Below are positions 46,932-59,652 of a stretch of DNA of 64,000 bases, in pieces; position 1 is the stretch's first letter; the number at the start of each line of letters is the position of its first letter. Origin of the DNA: Benincasa hispida. Its lineage: Eukaryota; Streptophyta; Magnoliopsida; Cucurbitales; Cucurbitaceae. The notes under the pieces were generated by a model that worked only from the letters and a program-made list of their open reading frames with translations, was not told the origin of the DNA and did not search any database. The translations under genes were made by a program, and so were the position numbers. The stretch lies in NCBI RefSeq assembly GCF_009727055.1, contig NC_052353.1, positions 59,963,743 to 60,027,742 on the forward strand, in the 5' to 3' direction.

Positions 46932-48850
46932 TGTTGGAGTTGATGCCCTAAATCTCGCGGATCTGTAGTTTGTAATTGTAATGTACAAATAATTTTATTT
47001 ATTTAATAAAATATGAGATATTTTACTTAACACTTAATAGCATTAACCCACAAATCCATAAACTAACATCCAAGGTTATCTTCTGTAGCTTAAATGTGTA
47101 TGTAGAGACATACAGGTTTATCATGTTTAAGTGATAACCTAAATGGTCTGTAGTAGATAGATAAGACCAGATACCTTATCTTGGTGACACTACGAATACA
47201 ACCCACTTTGTAGATGTTATAATTGTTGTAAAGTGCTACAAATGATCTGATCTTGATCATTCATGTAAAGAATGTAAGTGAAGGTATTCTATACAAATGA
47301 GTTTGTATAAGATCAAACCACGAAATGACTAGTTTCATTATATAACACCCTTAATAATAGAGACTTACATTTCACTAGGATGACCATAGGTGAAATGACC
47401 TGAATCCTCAGTGAGTTATGAACTCCTGCCTATGAAGACAATCCTCTAATTATTATGGGTGAGCCAGATCACCGACTCAAATAACCTACCATTTTAGGAA
47501 TTCATTTGATTAGGGAAATGGGAACACAACTACACAAGATGAAATTCACTCATTCCCTAATGTTTAGATAAGTAGATAAATTGCTCATTTAAGGGCTGAT
47601 TTCGGGACTTGAAAAATTTGACGCCACACCCTCTCTTGGCATGAGAGGGGTTTGGTCATAATTGGACTATAACTTGTTATTCATTAGAGGGACCAGTGGT
47701 ACATAAGGAGTTAGATGTAACTATAGAGGCAAAACAATAATTTTGATCCAGGTTTATTTACAAGCAATTTGTGAAGGGTTATTGTGCTATTGATTGGTTA
47801 TATCCAACGAACATAAAAATATATTTGTAGTGCAAAGAGTGCAACTGTCAGTCTTTAATGGAGTGACTGACAATGACTGACAGTTAATGGATATTGAATA
47901 ATTAATGAAACTATTAAAGGAGTATAATTAATTATTCAAGTACCATTGGAGCTTCAGTCTACAGGTCCATAAGGTCCCATTTGTAGCTCAATAGAGATTA
48001 TTGAGAATTAATTTTTGATTAATTTGATTTGTTCAAATTAATTGAATGAATTAATTATATGTGATCTAATTAAATCACATTATGATATAAAGTTTATTTT
48101 GAGAGAAATTAAATATTGGAATGTGATTCAAAGATTAATTATATGGATGAGATTCATGTAATTAAATTTAGTATAAATGTGATTTATATTAAATGTCATG
48201 TATTATTGAGAGAAATAAAAACTATAGGTTATATTGTATTTGATACAATATAAAAATTATAAGCTATGTGTTATATTTGATATAACATATAGTTATATAT
48301 ACATATAATAAGTTACATATATAACTTATGTATACATATAATATATATATATATTATATTATTATTGAAATTAATTTTATTTTAATCTAAATTTAAATTA
48401 CAAAATTAAAGGGAGAGAGTTACAACTCCCTCCCCTTAATTATCTCTCGATGAATCGTGGTTGGGGAAGTTTTTTTTTTTTGTAATGTAACATTCATCTT
48501 CTTCCCTACACTCTGAAAGTGATAGATAGTTATCTCTGTGATTTTGAAAAATAACACACAGAAGAAAATTCTTCTCTAAAAACTCTTTCATTCTTCCCAA
48601 AAGGAGACAGAGCCCACACTTCTTGTGATTCCCATCCCTTACAGAGAATACAGAGGAAACTCTTGTGGTGGTGGCCATTGTGGTTTCTTATTTGTGATTG
48701 ATCATGAAGAAAAGGGATTACGTGAAGAACGATTCTTCAAGGGTAAGCACTTTCTAACCCTAATTCTTTTCATCTTGCATGTTGTAAATGAAGGACCCCT
48801 ATGCAAGATCTTTGAACAGAAACGAATCGACCCAATTTTCCATATTTACA
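46932..48850 (+). repeat. 3' LTR of the deleted copia element; left arm of a palindrome
   Basis: It starts TGTTGGAGTTGATGCCC right after the polypurine tract and runs about 1.9 kb; the end near 48850 is estimated by comparison with the solo LTR at 50184. A (TA)n tract lies near 48339-48355. It contains a near-complete promoter-type region but no gene. Confidence 0.75.
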
Positions 48851-48854
48851 GAAT

Positions 48855-49968
48855 ATAGAATTTTTACAAAAGAAGAATAGAATTATGCATTTAAAACAGA
48901 ATCCAGCATGCTCTTAACAAAACATATAATTAAAAATAGGGTTCATAACCCATACCTTTGAAAAACGATTCTTCAATGGAATCCCTTGAACCGAAGAACA
49001 CCACCATGATAGCTACCTCGGTATTCTCTGGGTGAAATCCAAGAGAAGTGGGATCTGTCTATTTTGGTGAGGGAATGTAGAAAATTTGAGAGAACTCGAG
49101 CAAAGACAACACACACGGAACCCTTTTGTGTCTTTTTCTGGATTATGAAGGAAGAAGAATAACTCCAAAACTGCAGCCCACTAATGTGATGGAGAGAAAG
49201 AAGGGAGAGTTGTTCCTAAAAAATAATTTTCAAAAATAAATAAATAAAATAACTTAAATTAAATTAGTTTATTATATATATATATATATATATATTCATA
49301 TGATAACTACCTTATCATATAATATATATTAAACTATATGCTATATCAAATATAACATATAACCTATAGTTTTAATATTGTATCATATACAATATAACCT
49401 ATAATTTCCTTATTGTATCATATACAATGGTAGGCTTGTTCAGTCGGTGATCTGGCCACTCTCACCCATACAAATCAAAGGACCACCTTCTTAGGCAAGA
49501 GTTCACAACTCACTCATGATTCAGTTCATGTTACCTATGGTCATCCTGGTGAAATGTAAGCCTCTATTATGAACGACGTAATATAATGAGACTAAACATT
49601 TCGTGGTTTGGTCTTATACAAATTCCTTTTTATAGAACATCCTCGCTCACATGTCTCCACATGAATGATCAAGATTAGATCATTTGTAGTACTTTACAAT
49701 AATTGTAACACGTACAAAGCGAGCAGGATAAGGTATCCTACTTTATCCATCTACTACAGACCATTTAGGTTATCACTTAAACAGATCCACCTGTATGTTT
49801 CTACATACATGTTTAAGCTACAAGATAACCTTGGTTCTTAGTTTATTGGTTTATGGTTAATGCAACTCAAAATGAAATAAAACATCATATATTTTATTAA
49901 ATAAATAAGTTGTTTCAATACAATTACAAACTATAGAACCCTATAGATTTAGGGCATCAACCCCAATA
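48855..49968 (-). repeat. Inverted LTR of the same family; right arm of a palindrome
   Basis: Reading the minus strand from 49968, TATTGGGGTTGATGCCC and what follows match the LTR start at 46932, and the minus strand near 48970 matches the LTR end near 48715-48760 ('gaacgattcttcaa', 'accc'). At about 1.1 kb it lacks part of the middle. There is no polypurine tract or internal region at its end, so this is not the partner LTR of an ordinary element. Confidence 0.75.
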
Positions 49969-49997
49969 GTAAAATTATTTAATGTTGATGCATTTTT

Positions 49998-50183
49998 TTT
50001 TTTGTTCTATAAAATTTGCACTTTTGTGAAAATTGGGAATTGGGAATGATCCCCGCTTCCACTGTAGACCTTAGAGTTCCTTCACAAACTAGATTTTATG
50101 GCCCTTTGTTCTTGTAACCTTCAACCTGAGACATATAGATAGTCTCTTCCAGCTTCCAACTTTCCATGTAAGAAAGTTGTGGT
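49998..50183 (-). pseudogene. copia RT fragment, distal to the solo LTR
   Basis: Read from 50183 on the minus strand it continues the RT interrupted at 52269: TTFLHGKLE, then after a one-base shift ETIYMSQVEGYKNKG, then NLVCE. These are the residues after the first RT aspartate in copia. The copia homology fades near 50040. Confidence 0.75.
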
Positions 50184-52268
50184 TGTTGGGATTGGTCTCC
50201 TAATTCTCCTGGTAGTCTCGTAGTTTGTAAACACTTTGTGAACATATTGTTATTAATAAAATAAGTGCTATTTTATAAGCATTTACTCAATCCAATAAAC
50301 CAAGACCCGTGCTTATTTTATGTAACTTAAGCATGTATGTGGAGACATACAAGTGGATCATGCCTTAAGTAATAACCTAAATGGTCTGTAGTATAAGGAT
50401 AAAGGAGGGATACCTTATCCTAGTAACATTACGGATACAGCCCGCTTTGTAGATATTACAAGTGTTGTAAAATGTTACAAATGGTCTGATCCTGACCATT
50501 CATGTGGAGACATGCGAGCGAGGGTATCCTATACAAAGACTTTATATAAGACTAAACCACGAAATGATTAGTCTTTTTATATAACGCTGTTCATAATTGA
50601 GACTTACAATTCACTAGAATGACCATAGGTGACATGACCTTAATCTTGAGTGAGTTGGGAACTCCTGCTCATGAGAGTGGTCCTTTGATTTGTATGGGTG
50701 AGAGTGGTCAGATTGTCAACTCAAAAAGCCTACCTTTTTTAGGATTCATCTGATTGAGGACCTGGGAACTCAACTACACAAGACAGAATTCACTCCTTCC
50801 CCAAAGCAGGGGTAAGTAGATAAATTTCTCCCTTAAGGGCTAACTTCGAGTCTTGAACATAGTGGCTATACCCTATCTTGGGAAGAGAGGACTCAATCAT
50901 AGTAGGACTATGACTTATTGTTCATTAGAGGAATTAATGGTACTTAAGGAGTTAGATATAACTATAGGGAGAAAATGGTAAATTGGCCCAACTATACTTA
51001 CGAGCAATTTGTGAAGGGTCATCGTACTGTTGATTGGTTATATCCAATGGACACAAAAATATATCTGCAGTGCGAAGAGTGCAACTATCAGTCTTTATTG
51101 GAGTGACTAATAGTTAATGGATGGTAGATCTCGTGATTAAAGAGTTTAGTTAGTCATTCACATACCGTTGGAGCTTCAAGCTACAGGTCATAAGGTCCCC
51201 TTGGTAGCTCAATGGGTTCAAGTTGAGAATCAGATTTTGGGTTAGTTTGAAGTGTTCAAATTAACAAGAGAAAATTTAATTATATGTGATATAATTAAAT
51301 TAATTAAATTATATGTTATATAATTGATTTGATGTATTAGATACATTAATTGGAGGATTTAATATAAATATGATTTATATTAAATACCATAACATAGAAA
51401 AAGAATTATGGTTTATATGTTTCATATGATAAAATATTAAAACTATAGGTTATAAATATAATATGATAAGTTGGTTATCATATTTATTTATAATATATTA
51501 ATTATATGATAATTATTTAATCTTTTTTTTTAATAACCAACTTGAGTGGGAGGTTATACACGGTTATGGTAACTGTGAGATAAAAGGAAAATAATTTTCT
51601 AAAATCAAATGATTATTCATTTTGTGTCGTTTTGACAAAAGAATTAATTATCGAGTAAAAACGTTTTACTAAACGATGGTGTCTCACAACCTAAACGATC
51701 AAGTATCGAGTTTACTATACGATAGTTACTCGGTATTACATGATCAAGTAGTAAGTCTATATGATAGGCTTCTTCTTACTGAATGATCGAGTATCTAGTC
51801 TATACGATAGACTTCTTCCATCTTCTACTTACTCGATTATCTACTCGGTCGTCTACCTCCTTCATTCCTCTATCCAAAGTCACACAGAGCTCTCAACTCT
51901 TCGATTCTCACACTAAGAATACCAGGAGTTGAACTCGATTATGATCATTCCATTCGAGGTTTGAGGATCGATTTGAACTCGATTGTGATCGAGGTTCATC
52001 CAGCCATTCGTTGAGATGGGGTTTTGATCGTTGCGTTCAAGTTCGTGCTGTTGAACCAGTTGCTGAACGATCGAGGGATACTTGAAGAAAAGTTCTTCAA
52101 AGGTTTACATACTCTATCCCTTGTTTGTTCATTTATAAAAAGCATGCTATAATTTATAGTATATGCATAATCGTTTCTGTTTAGACTGTAATTGTTTGAG
52201 TTCTTTAACAATGAAATTTAGAACTATCTGCTTCCACTCACTGGATCTCTATATTTAGATTTCCATCA
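50184..52268 (+). mobile_element. Solo LTR (2085 bp) inside a minus-strand copia RT
   Basis: Bounded by TG (50184) and CA (52267-52268), and flanked by GTGGT (50179-50183) and ATGGT (52269-52273), a 5-bp duplication with one change. Joining the flanks restores the copia RT reading across the site, which confirms the insertion. No primer site or internal region is present, so it is a solo LTR left by recombination. ACGATC-type words cluster at about 51670-51860. Confidence 0.85.
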
Positions 52269-55033
52269 ATGGTCACATCAAGTTGCTCTAGCTCTAGGTT
52301 TCTGCAGGCCACTATAGTTAGGAGTACTCTAATTGAAGTATGTTTCACCATAAGAGAGAAGATGTCATTGTAATCCAACTCTTCCCTTTGAGTGTACCCC
52401 CTAGCTACTAGTCTGGCCTTGAATTTAAATCCATCTTCATCTGCCTTCCCCAGCTTTTTCTTAAAGATCCATTTGCAAGACACCACTTTTTTTGGAGTTA
52501 AGTCCATGTCTCATTCTTATGTAAAGAACTCATTTCACTGTTCATTACCCTCACCCATTGTTTTCTTTCTTTGTTGTTGATCACTTCTTCATAACTTTTA
52601 GTTTCATCATTATTTAGGTCATCACAAAGGTTAGCAAAAGTAACATAATCATCTTCTCTGTACCTTTGTGATGGTGTTTTTTCTCTTCTAATTCTGACTT
52701 TTGTTAGAGTGTATTCTAGTAGGTTTTGAGATTGTGGTTCTTGAGTATTTGTTTATGTCCCTGTCTCTTCTTCTTTAAGTTGATCAAGGTGATCAATTTG
52801 AATAAGATTAGGAGGAGTTTGATGAAAATTAGAGAATTTCATCTTAAAATGGTCTTGAGTTACTATTTCATCATCAATTTCACTTGGTTTAGACTCTTTA
52901 GAGTTCATATAGGGTACTTCTTCTCTAAAGACAACATCTATGCTCACTACACTTCGATTAGATCTGAAGTCCCACAGCTTAAAACCCTTGGTGCCTTCTA
53001 GATAGCCAATGAACATAGATTTCATTGCCCTTGGTTGAACTTTCCCTTGACTGACATGGATATAGCCCATACAACCAAAAGGCTTTAGGAAATAAAGGTT
53101 AAGTGGATGCCCTGATCGAACTTCCTTCGGTGTTTTAAAATCAATAGTTGTACAAGGACTTCTATTGATTGTAAAACAAGTTGTAGCCACTGCCTCTGCC
53201 CAAGAGGATTCTTCCACTTTAGCTTCTGAAATCATGCATCTGACCTTTTCTAGAATAGTTTTGTTCATCCTCTCAACCTCTCCATTTTACTATAGCTTGT
53301 AGATCACTATTTTTTGTCTATTTATTCCATTCTCAAGACAAAAATTATTAAAATCATTGCCTAGGAACTCCAGTCCATTGTCTGTTCTCAGGTATTTTAT
53401 TTTCTTATTTGATTGATTCTTAACAATATATTTCCAGCCTTTAAATTTTTCAAAATTTTGATCTTTAGATTTTAGCATAAACACTCAACCCTTTCTTGAG
53501 AAATCGTCTATTAAGGAAATAAAATACCTTGAGCCACTCCATGAAAGAATTTTTGTTAGCCCCCATAGGTCAGCATGTATGTAGATAAGAATTTCAGTGA
53601 TAGAGTGAGTCCCTTTCATAACTTTATGCCTTTTTGACTTTCCAAACATACAATGTTCACAAAAATTCAGTCTGTTAGTACCCCTGGACTTAATCAACCC
53701 CTATCTCTAAAGTTCTAGAATACCTTTCTCACTTATGTATGAGAGCCTTTTGTTCCATAGATCAAACTCATCCATCTTGTTATTATGAACAATACAAGAC
53801 TGAGCTGGCAGAGTGATATTCTTCACAAAATAAAGTCCATTAAACTTTATCCTAGTAAAAACAATCCTTCCTTCTTTTAAGATCTTCAAACTACCATTCC
53901 TTCCAACAAAAGAACATCCTTGATCATCAAGCATTCTTGTAGATATCAAGTTCCTTCTTTGCTGAGGAACATGTCTCACTTCCTTTAGAAGTATGTCCCT
54001 ATTGTCTTGGAGCTTGAGTACCACTGAGCCTATTCCAATCACTTTACAACCATGATTATCTCCCATGAATATAGAATCACCATCTCATGATTTGTAGGAA
54101 ACAAACCATGCTTTTGATCATGTCATATGATAGGTGTAGCCTGAATCCAACACCCAATCCTCCTTTCCTTCGTGGTCTTTTGCTTTCTCCTCAATGGTAA
54201 CTAGGACTTCTATGAAGCTAAGTCCATCCTACCCAATAGAGACATCTCCCCTTCCATGCTTCTTGGGCTTCTTGAAGTCTTTTCTTTAGGGATTCTTCCT
54301 TCTCTCAGGGCAGTTTATCTTGAAATGTCCTTCCTTGTGATAAAAGAAGCATTTTAGGACATATTTATCCTTCTGAGACCTATGTCCTTTTTGAAACCTG
54401 TTTTTCCTTTCTATAAAAATGGTTTCTCTTTTGTAAATAAGGACTCAACATCTCCACTGCTCTTAGAATCAGTCTTCAACTCCAATTCTTTACTCTTCAA
54501 TGTTGTGATCACATTGTCAACTGAAATAGAGCTCTACCATATTTCAAAGTTGCCTTCACATCTGTATTGCTCTCATGGAGAGAGTTTATTAAGATAGTAG
54601 CCTCATTGTCCTCCCCTAACTTGTCTTCTGTCTGAGTAAATTCAGTAGTGAGTTTCTTAAACTCATCAAGATTCGTATCCAAAGTTCTTGAAGCATTCAT
54701 CTTGAAAGAAAACAGTCTCTCTTTGACATAAAGCTTGTTAGGTACATCCTTCTTCATATAAAGCTTCTTCAACTTCTCTCATACCTCATAAGTTGTGTTC
54801 TCGTTGATGACCTGCCTTAGCACACTATCTGAAATATTCAGAATCAATGCTCCATAAGCCACTTGCTGTATATTCTGTCTCTCCAGTTCAGTAAGAGTTT
54901 TAGGCAAAGATTTTGGATCATTAATGGCCCTTAAAGCCTTCTATCAAGCCAAAAAAGCTTGAATTCTCTTCATCCACAACTGAAAGTCCCCATTTCTTGT
55001 AAATTTCTCCACCTCATATCGAGCCAAAGTCAT
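52269..55033 (-). pseudogene. Ty1/copia gag-pol remnant
   Basis: Order on the minus strand: gag start MTLARYEVEKFTRNGDFQLW (55033), gag body (54772-54509), zinc knuckle CFFYHKEGHFKINC (about 54355-54310), protease LDSGYTYHMT (about 54150), gag-pre-integrase (54066-53707), integrase (FCEHCMFGK and HADLW at 53680-53560, LIDDFSRKG ending 53485, YLRTDNGLEFLGNDF near 53390-53350), the integrase C-terminal part with FGCMGYIHV and FIGYLEGTKGFKLW (53268-52753), then RT (VVSCKWIFKKKLGK, ARLVARGYTQ, LEQLDV) to 52269. Many stops and shifts; inactive. The remaining RT lies across the solo LTR at 50183. The 5' leader and an LTR-like promoter region continue to about 55730, with no clear LTR boundary. Confidence 0.88.
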
Positions 55034-55734
55034 TCTTGTCTTTCTTGATGTTCTTAAAGTTCTTGGAGCTTTCTTGAAGGTCTAGCTCTTCTACTAGTTG
55101 TTAAAAGTAAAAGGCTAATTGATGTAAAAGCTGAACTTTAAATTTAGGCCCATTGAAACGTTCAGAAATCGATTCGATCTAAAATCAAAATTTAATGGTA
55201 GGTGACTTGTGTGATGAAGAACGAGCCATATAGTTGGAGCATTCAGAAGGGTAAAACCACACTTATCTCATCGGGTCTATCATTTCTGAATTTTTGTCCT
55301 CTCTCTAGGATCTAACTCTCTCATTCATCTTTTTCTTTGAGTGTTCTTGAGGTTTTCTAGTGAAATTGAAAAAGAGAATGAAGATCTTTTACATGCAGTA
55401 CAAGAAATATAAAGAGGAGAGGAAGATCAACACAATGGTTTAAGTGGTTCGGTCAGATAGACCTACATCCATTGTTAAAGATATGAGTTCTTTCTTTTAT
55501 TCAAAGGTTTAAGCCTGTTTCAGAGCTTTTACAGAATGCTCAAAATTATGAATTCTCTCTTTGATTTTCTTCTCTCTGAATATTTATAAGAGATTTTACA
55601 AAGTTAAAGAGTAGTAATTATTTTCCGTTGTTCAACAGTCTTTAACAAATTCTATTTTCTGATGTGAGGTGAGCTGGTGCATGGTTCAGCTGAAGTTGCT
55701 CTTGAACTAAGGTAATTATTAGCTCATCTTCTTT

Positions 55735-58400
55735 ACACTTTCATGATTTTTTTTGTGTGCCATGGGTTTTAAAAGGAAAAAAAAAATCAAATTAGGGGCC
55801 ATGGGTTTTGGAATCCAAGTTTGTAAACTTCTTCCATGATTTTTTTTTTTTTTTTTTTCACCATAAGCTGCTGATTTGTTGAAGAACCAATACTATTGTC
55901 GTGTAGTTGCTTTGGGTTTTTCTTTTCTTTTCTTTCTTTCTTTTTTCAACCGAAAGGTTCTTTTTGAAGAGTTTTTTTTCTTATTTTCTCTGCTATGTTT
56001 TTGAATCATTTAAGTTATAAGTTTTTCTTTAAACTTGCATGATTATTTATCAAAATTATCCTTTTGAACTATGAAGTGCGTTTTTATGTTTTTTTTTTTT
56101 TGTTTAATTCAACTTGCATGTATTCTTAAGGTCAAACACACAAAGATTGTAAAGATATTTGGAGGCTGATATTGTTATGTAGTTGCTGATTGAAGATGAA
56201 TTGAAGCTACTGTCGTGTAGTTGCTGATTGTGGAGGCCTGACCTATAGTTGTTGATTGTGAATGCTCCTCAATGAATTATTTTGATATTCAATTTGTATA
56301 GACATTTTTTTTTTAAAATGCATGCTTACTCCAAAGTTTAGGTTCAGTGGCCTTTAACCATCTATACACTTCTTTATTAAGCTTCCTCATTTCATCTATT
56401 TCTCTTTCCCATTGACGAAAATAAGTTGCATTTGCAGCCGCCACATAATTTCTTTCAAATATTGTCTGGATATATACATACATACATACATATAAGGTGT
56501 CTTACACAATATCTATGGTCACAATTGGGGATGAGCTCATCGAATGTAGGAACTAGGCCCTACACAGGAAAAAAACAAAATAAGACAAAACAAAAGATTA
56601 CTATAAGCAAATAGGCCAAATCTTAATATCTTTATTTTATTAATGTAGTGGATCTTTTGTTGATCTGCTTTCAATTGTCTAGACCAAGGTCTATAATTAA
56701 TAAAGATATGAACCATATCCATGAATCTTTTGTCTCTGCCTCAACCACAACAAATGCCAATAGGTAAAATTGATCATTAGGATCCCTTCCTATAGTTGCC
56801 ATCAATTGTCCTCCATTGAGCCTTTCAAATGACAAGCATCTAAACCTATAAACAGTCTACACCTTGCCATAAATCCTTTCTTACATGCTTCAAGAAAAAT
56901 GTTACAAGCATTGGAATATATGGAACGACTTAATTCTTTCAGTGGATTCTCCATCATTCTCCTCTTCCTCTTGAAATAATTTCAAATTTAAAGTTGCAGT
57001 GCTACCAAGATCCGATCTGCGTAATTCCTCACAATACTCCCATAATTTAGTGTATTGTTCATTGTGTGAACCACGAGCCTTATCCAACACAAGACGCTTT
57101 CCCCTATTTGCCTCCCCCTAGAAATTTGTGAAATAAATTCACGTTGTATCTTCTCTTGAATGGAAGTTAGCTTCATTTCTGGATGATCTTTAACCTCATT
57201 TATTAGCCACTTACGCAACCAAGAAGATGTCCATCAAGGATTCCTAAAACATCTACTACATGTATATTCATTCACATAGACTTTCAACTGAAAGGTTTCT
57301 TCTCCTTGAATTATGGATGCATAAGCTACCCATTTGCAACCTTCTACACATTTTGCTCGAATTCTTGTCTTATCATTTTTTTTTATAGAAACGAATCCCC
57401 CTTCCTCCTTTAATTACATAATTATTCAAAGCATTCTTGAACTCACTCAAAGAAGTAAATAACATACCAATTTCAAAGTTGGTCATGCAATTTCCTCCTA
57501 TGTTTTGCCTAAATGATGGAAACTTTATGTTACATCATTGATCTGAATCAAATAAGTCACTTAATGAGCGTAGTTCTTTAGAGTCTAGGTCTTTATCATT
57601 TTCAATATCCATCTCAACAATTTGTTGTCCTTCTCTCTGTGAGTTTCCATTTCTTCCTGCATCACATTCAATATGCACAACATTTTTCAAAGTTGATTGT
57701 TTGCATTCTTCCTTTTCATATTCATCCATATCTTCATTCCTGAATTACCACTGAAATAATTTAAATTAATGCTACCACCATTAAACAAATCCTGAGTTGC
57801 ACAAATCTCCACAAATATTTCAAAAATCATTTCACCACTCAATAATCTCTCTACATCTTCCTTACTCTCCAAAGGCTTATAACCATCAATATTTATAGGA
57901 GGATCCCTACCCTACAATTTAAAATAAGGAGCAATATAACTCGTAAGTTGAACCAAATTAATGCATAATCATTAACCATGATTCTGAATCATAATCATAG
58001 AAGCGAACCACTTTGCTTGAAACATAGTCCACATTTGGCTTGTGAACAAAAAAATCCACCATGATTTACTTAAACTACAAACATAGTCATCCAGCACGAA
58101 AAAAAAGAATAACAAAAATAAAGCAAAGTAGTAAAATATGTTAATTTCTAAAATCAAATAAAGCTAAATAATAACTGTCGAGCCTCCACAATCAACAACT
58201 ACATTGATAGTAATGTTGACTTTTCAACAAATCAGCAACCCATGGTGCAAAAACAACAACAATAATAATGTAAGAAGTTTACAAACTTGAATTCCAGAAC
58301 CATCCTAATTTGAATTTGCTTTTCCTTCTAAAACCCATGGCACAAAAAAAAAAAAAAAATCATGAAAGGAGTCTCCAAACTTGGATTCTAAAACACATGG
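55735..58400 (-). mobile_element. Mutator-like element (MULE) with long inverted repeats
   Basis: The left arm 55735-55912 and right arm about 58180-58368 are inverted copies: both carry, in mirrored order, CATGATTTTTTTT, TGCCATGGGTTTTA, AATCCAAGTTTG, TGTAAACTTCTT, GCTGATTTGTTGAA and GTAGTTG. The transposase remnant lies between them on the minus strand. The outer part of the right arm (58369-58450) has no clear partner on the left, so the left end may be trimmed. A 9-bp target duplication was not found. Confidence 0.7.
56630..57872 (-). pseudogene. MuDR/MULE transposase, truncated and frame-broken
   Basis: Pieces on the minus strand in order: an acidic N-terminal stretch (57729-57535); the MuDR DNA-binding region (GMLFTSLSEFKNALNNYV near 57470-57420, then CVEGCKWVAYASIIQ near 57350-57300 and YTCSRCFRNP near 57260); the segment KWLINEVKDHPEMKLTSIQE near 57215-57150; HNEQYTKLWEYCEELRRSD (57060-57010); and the start of the catalytic core, FIGLDACHLKGSME near 56860-56815, whose aspartate is one of the expected catalytic residues. 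After PIGICCG the sequence breaks off near 56700. The rest of the catalytic domain and the zinc finger are missing, so it is inactive. Confidence 0.8.
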
Positions 58401-59440
58401 CACTAGCCTTCAACAGAAAGAGGGACAACGAAGAATGATTTTGAAGAACCCAAATTCGGCTTCAGCAGGGATCGATCGATGAACTCCAGATTTGGCTCTT
58501 CTTCAATGCGTGTTCCACTCTTTTTTTTTTTTTTTGTTGAGGTTTAAAACCCTAAATTGATATTTTTACTCACTGATTTTTAACCCAATTCAACCCAACT
58601 AGTTAATTCTTAACCCAACTTGTCAACTCATCTAATTGTTTATTTCTTTTCTTTTCTCTTTTTTTGGCAACTCATCTAATTGTTAACAATAATTTTATAG
58701 CAGGGACTATTTGTAAGCTTTATCAAAAGTATATGGACTAAAATTGGACTATTAAAATTACAGGGACCAAAATAGAACAAACATAAAATAAAGGGACTAA
58801 AATGCTATTTTAACCAAAATTTTAGCTTGATTTTGGGGACAAGTATCCTTTTGTTTAAGATCGTTTGAGGTTTGACTCTGAAGATGTAAGACCGTTGCGC
58901 TACCCAACGTGTAACCTTAATTTTTCCTATCCTCTTCTAGTTATGCTGAATTATTCCAAGTATTTCAGTTGCGATTGCTATCTACATTATCAATTTTCTA
59001 TTTACTCGTGATCTGGTCTGGTCGATAATCATGATATTAATGGACCAGACATTTTCGTGAAATTTTAGAAATAGAAGTTTTTTTTTTTTCCTTTCAAAAT
59101 TTGATAAGGTTTGAAATGATTTTGTTATATTTTATCGTGAATTATTTCATTCGATAAACATCAACTTTATCACATTACAATTTCATTATTTCTAAACACA
59201 ATTTCATTTGATATTTGATACATAACCACAAACACCCATTAAACATTACAAATTAAATTTCATTTAGTTTGAAAATAAATTGGGTCAAAGAAAGGCATCT
59301 TAACTAACTAGGCTAATTAATTCTCATTAAATTGAATGGTTTAAGACAACGATGATTTGATATTTTACTCTAATGCAATATGGTCTATTCAAACTATTAT
59401 TGTTAGACTACTCCGGCTTCATCTCTCAAATACCACAACT
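58401..59440. other. Intergenic, AT-rich
   Basis: No gene. Around 58690-58820 the word 'gggacta/gggacca' with 'aaaat' repeats in a pattern seen in plant LTR and MITE relics. Poly(T) runs at 58520-58533 and 59068-59080. Confidence 0.5.
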
Positions 59441-59445
59441 TTCAA

Positions 59446-59652
59446 ATAGTATTTGGAGCAAAAAGTGGATTAGTGAATTTCAAAGAGTTATGAAGTCGAG
59501 AGTTGTGAACTTTTAAGACTCACAGTGTAAGGAGTTGATAAATATATAAAATTAATAACGTTTAGTAATGGAACCTTCGAACTCTTTGGACTAAATAAGA
59601 AGTGGAGTTCACAACTCCTACTCTCCAACTCCTTGGGTCCAAACACACCCTT
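59446..59652. mobile_element. Possible decayed MITE
   Basis: The right end, read on the minus strand, is GGGTGTGTTTGGACCCAAGG, a Tourist-like terminus, followed by AGTTGTGAACTCC. The left arm has a weak mirrored match ('gtatttggagcaaaaagtgg', 'gagttgtgaact'). Borders are uncertain and no target duplication is clear. Confidence 0.4.

Larger units (their letters stand above)
44827..48850 (+). mobile_element. Ty1/copia element with most of pol deleted
   Basis: The left piece 44827-44960 matches 48259-48425 within the right LTR ('atttgatataacatatagtt', 'aaattaaagggag'), so it is the remnant of a 5' LTR that disappears into the N gap. The interior runs from gag (45483) to the end of RNase H (about 46710), and ends in a polypurine tract AAGTGAGAGA at 46921-46930, directly before the 3' LTR. 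About 3 kb of protease, integrase and RT are missing between 46435 and 46470. Confidence 0.75.

Noticed and set aside
58862..58915. tRNA-like words on the minus strand (GGTAGCGCAACGGTC and a B-box-like GGTTTGACTC on the plus strand)
   Set aside because: The two boxes are not on the same strand in the right order, and no cloverleaf with acceptor stem can be drawn.
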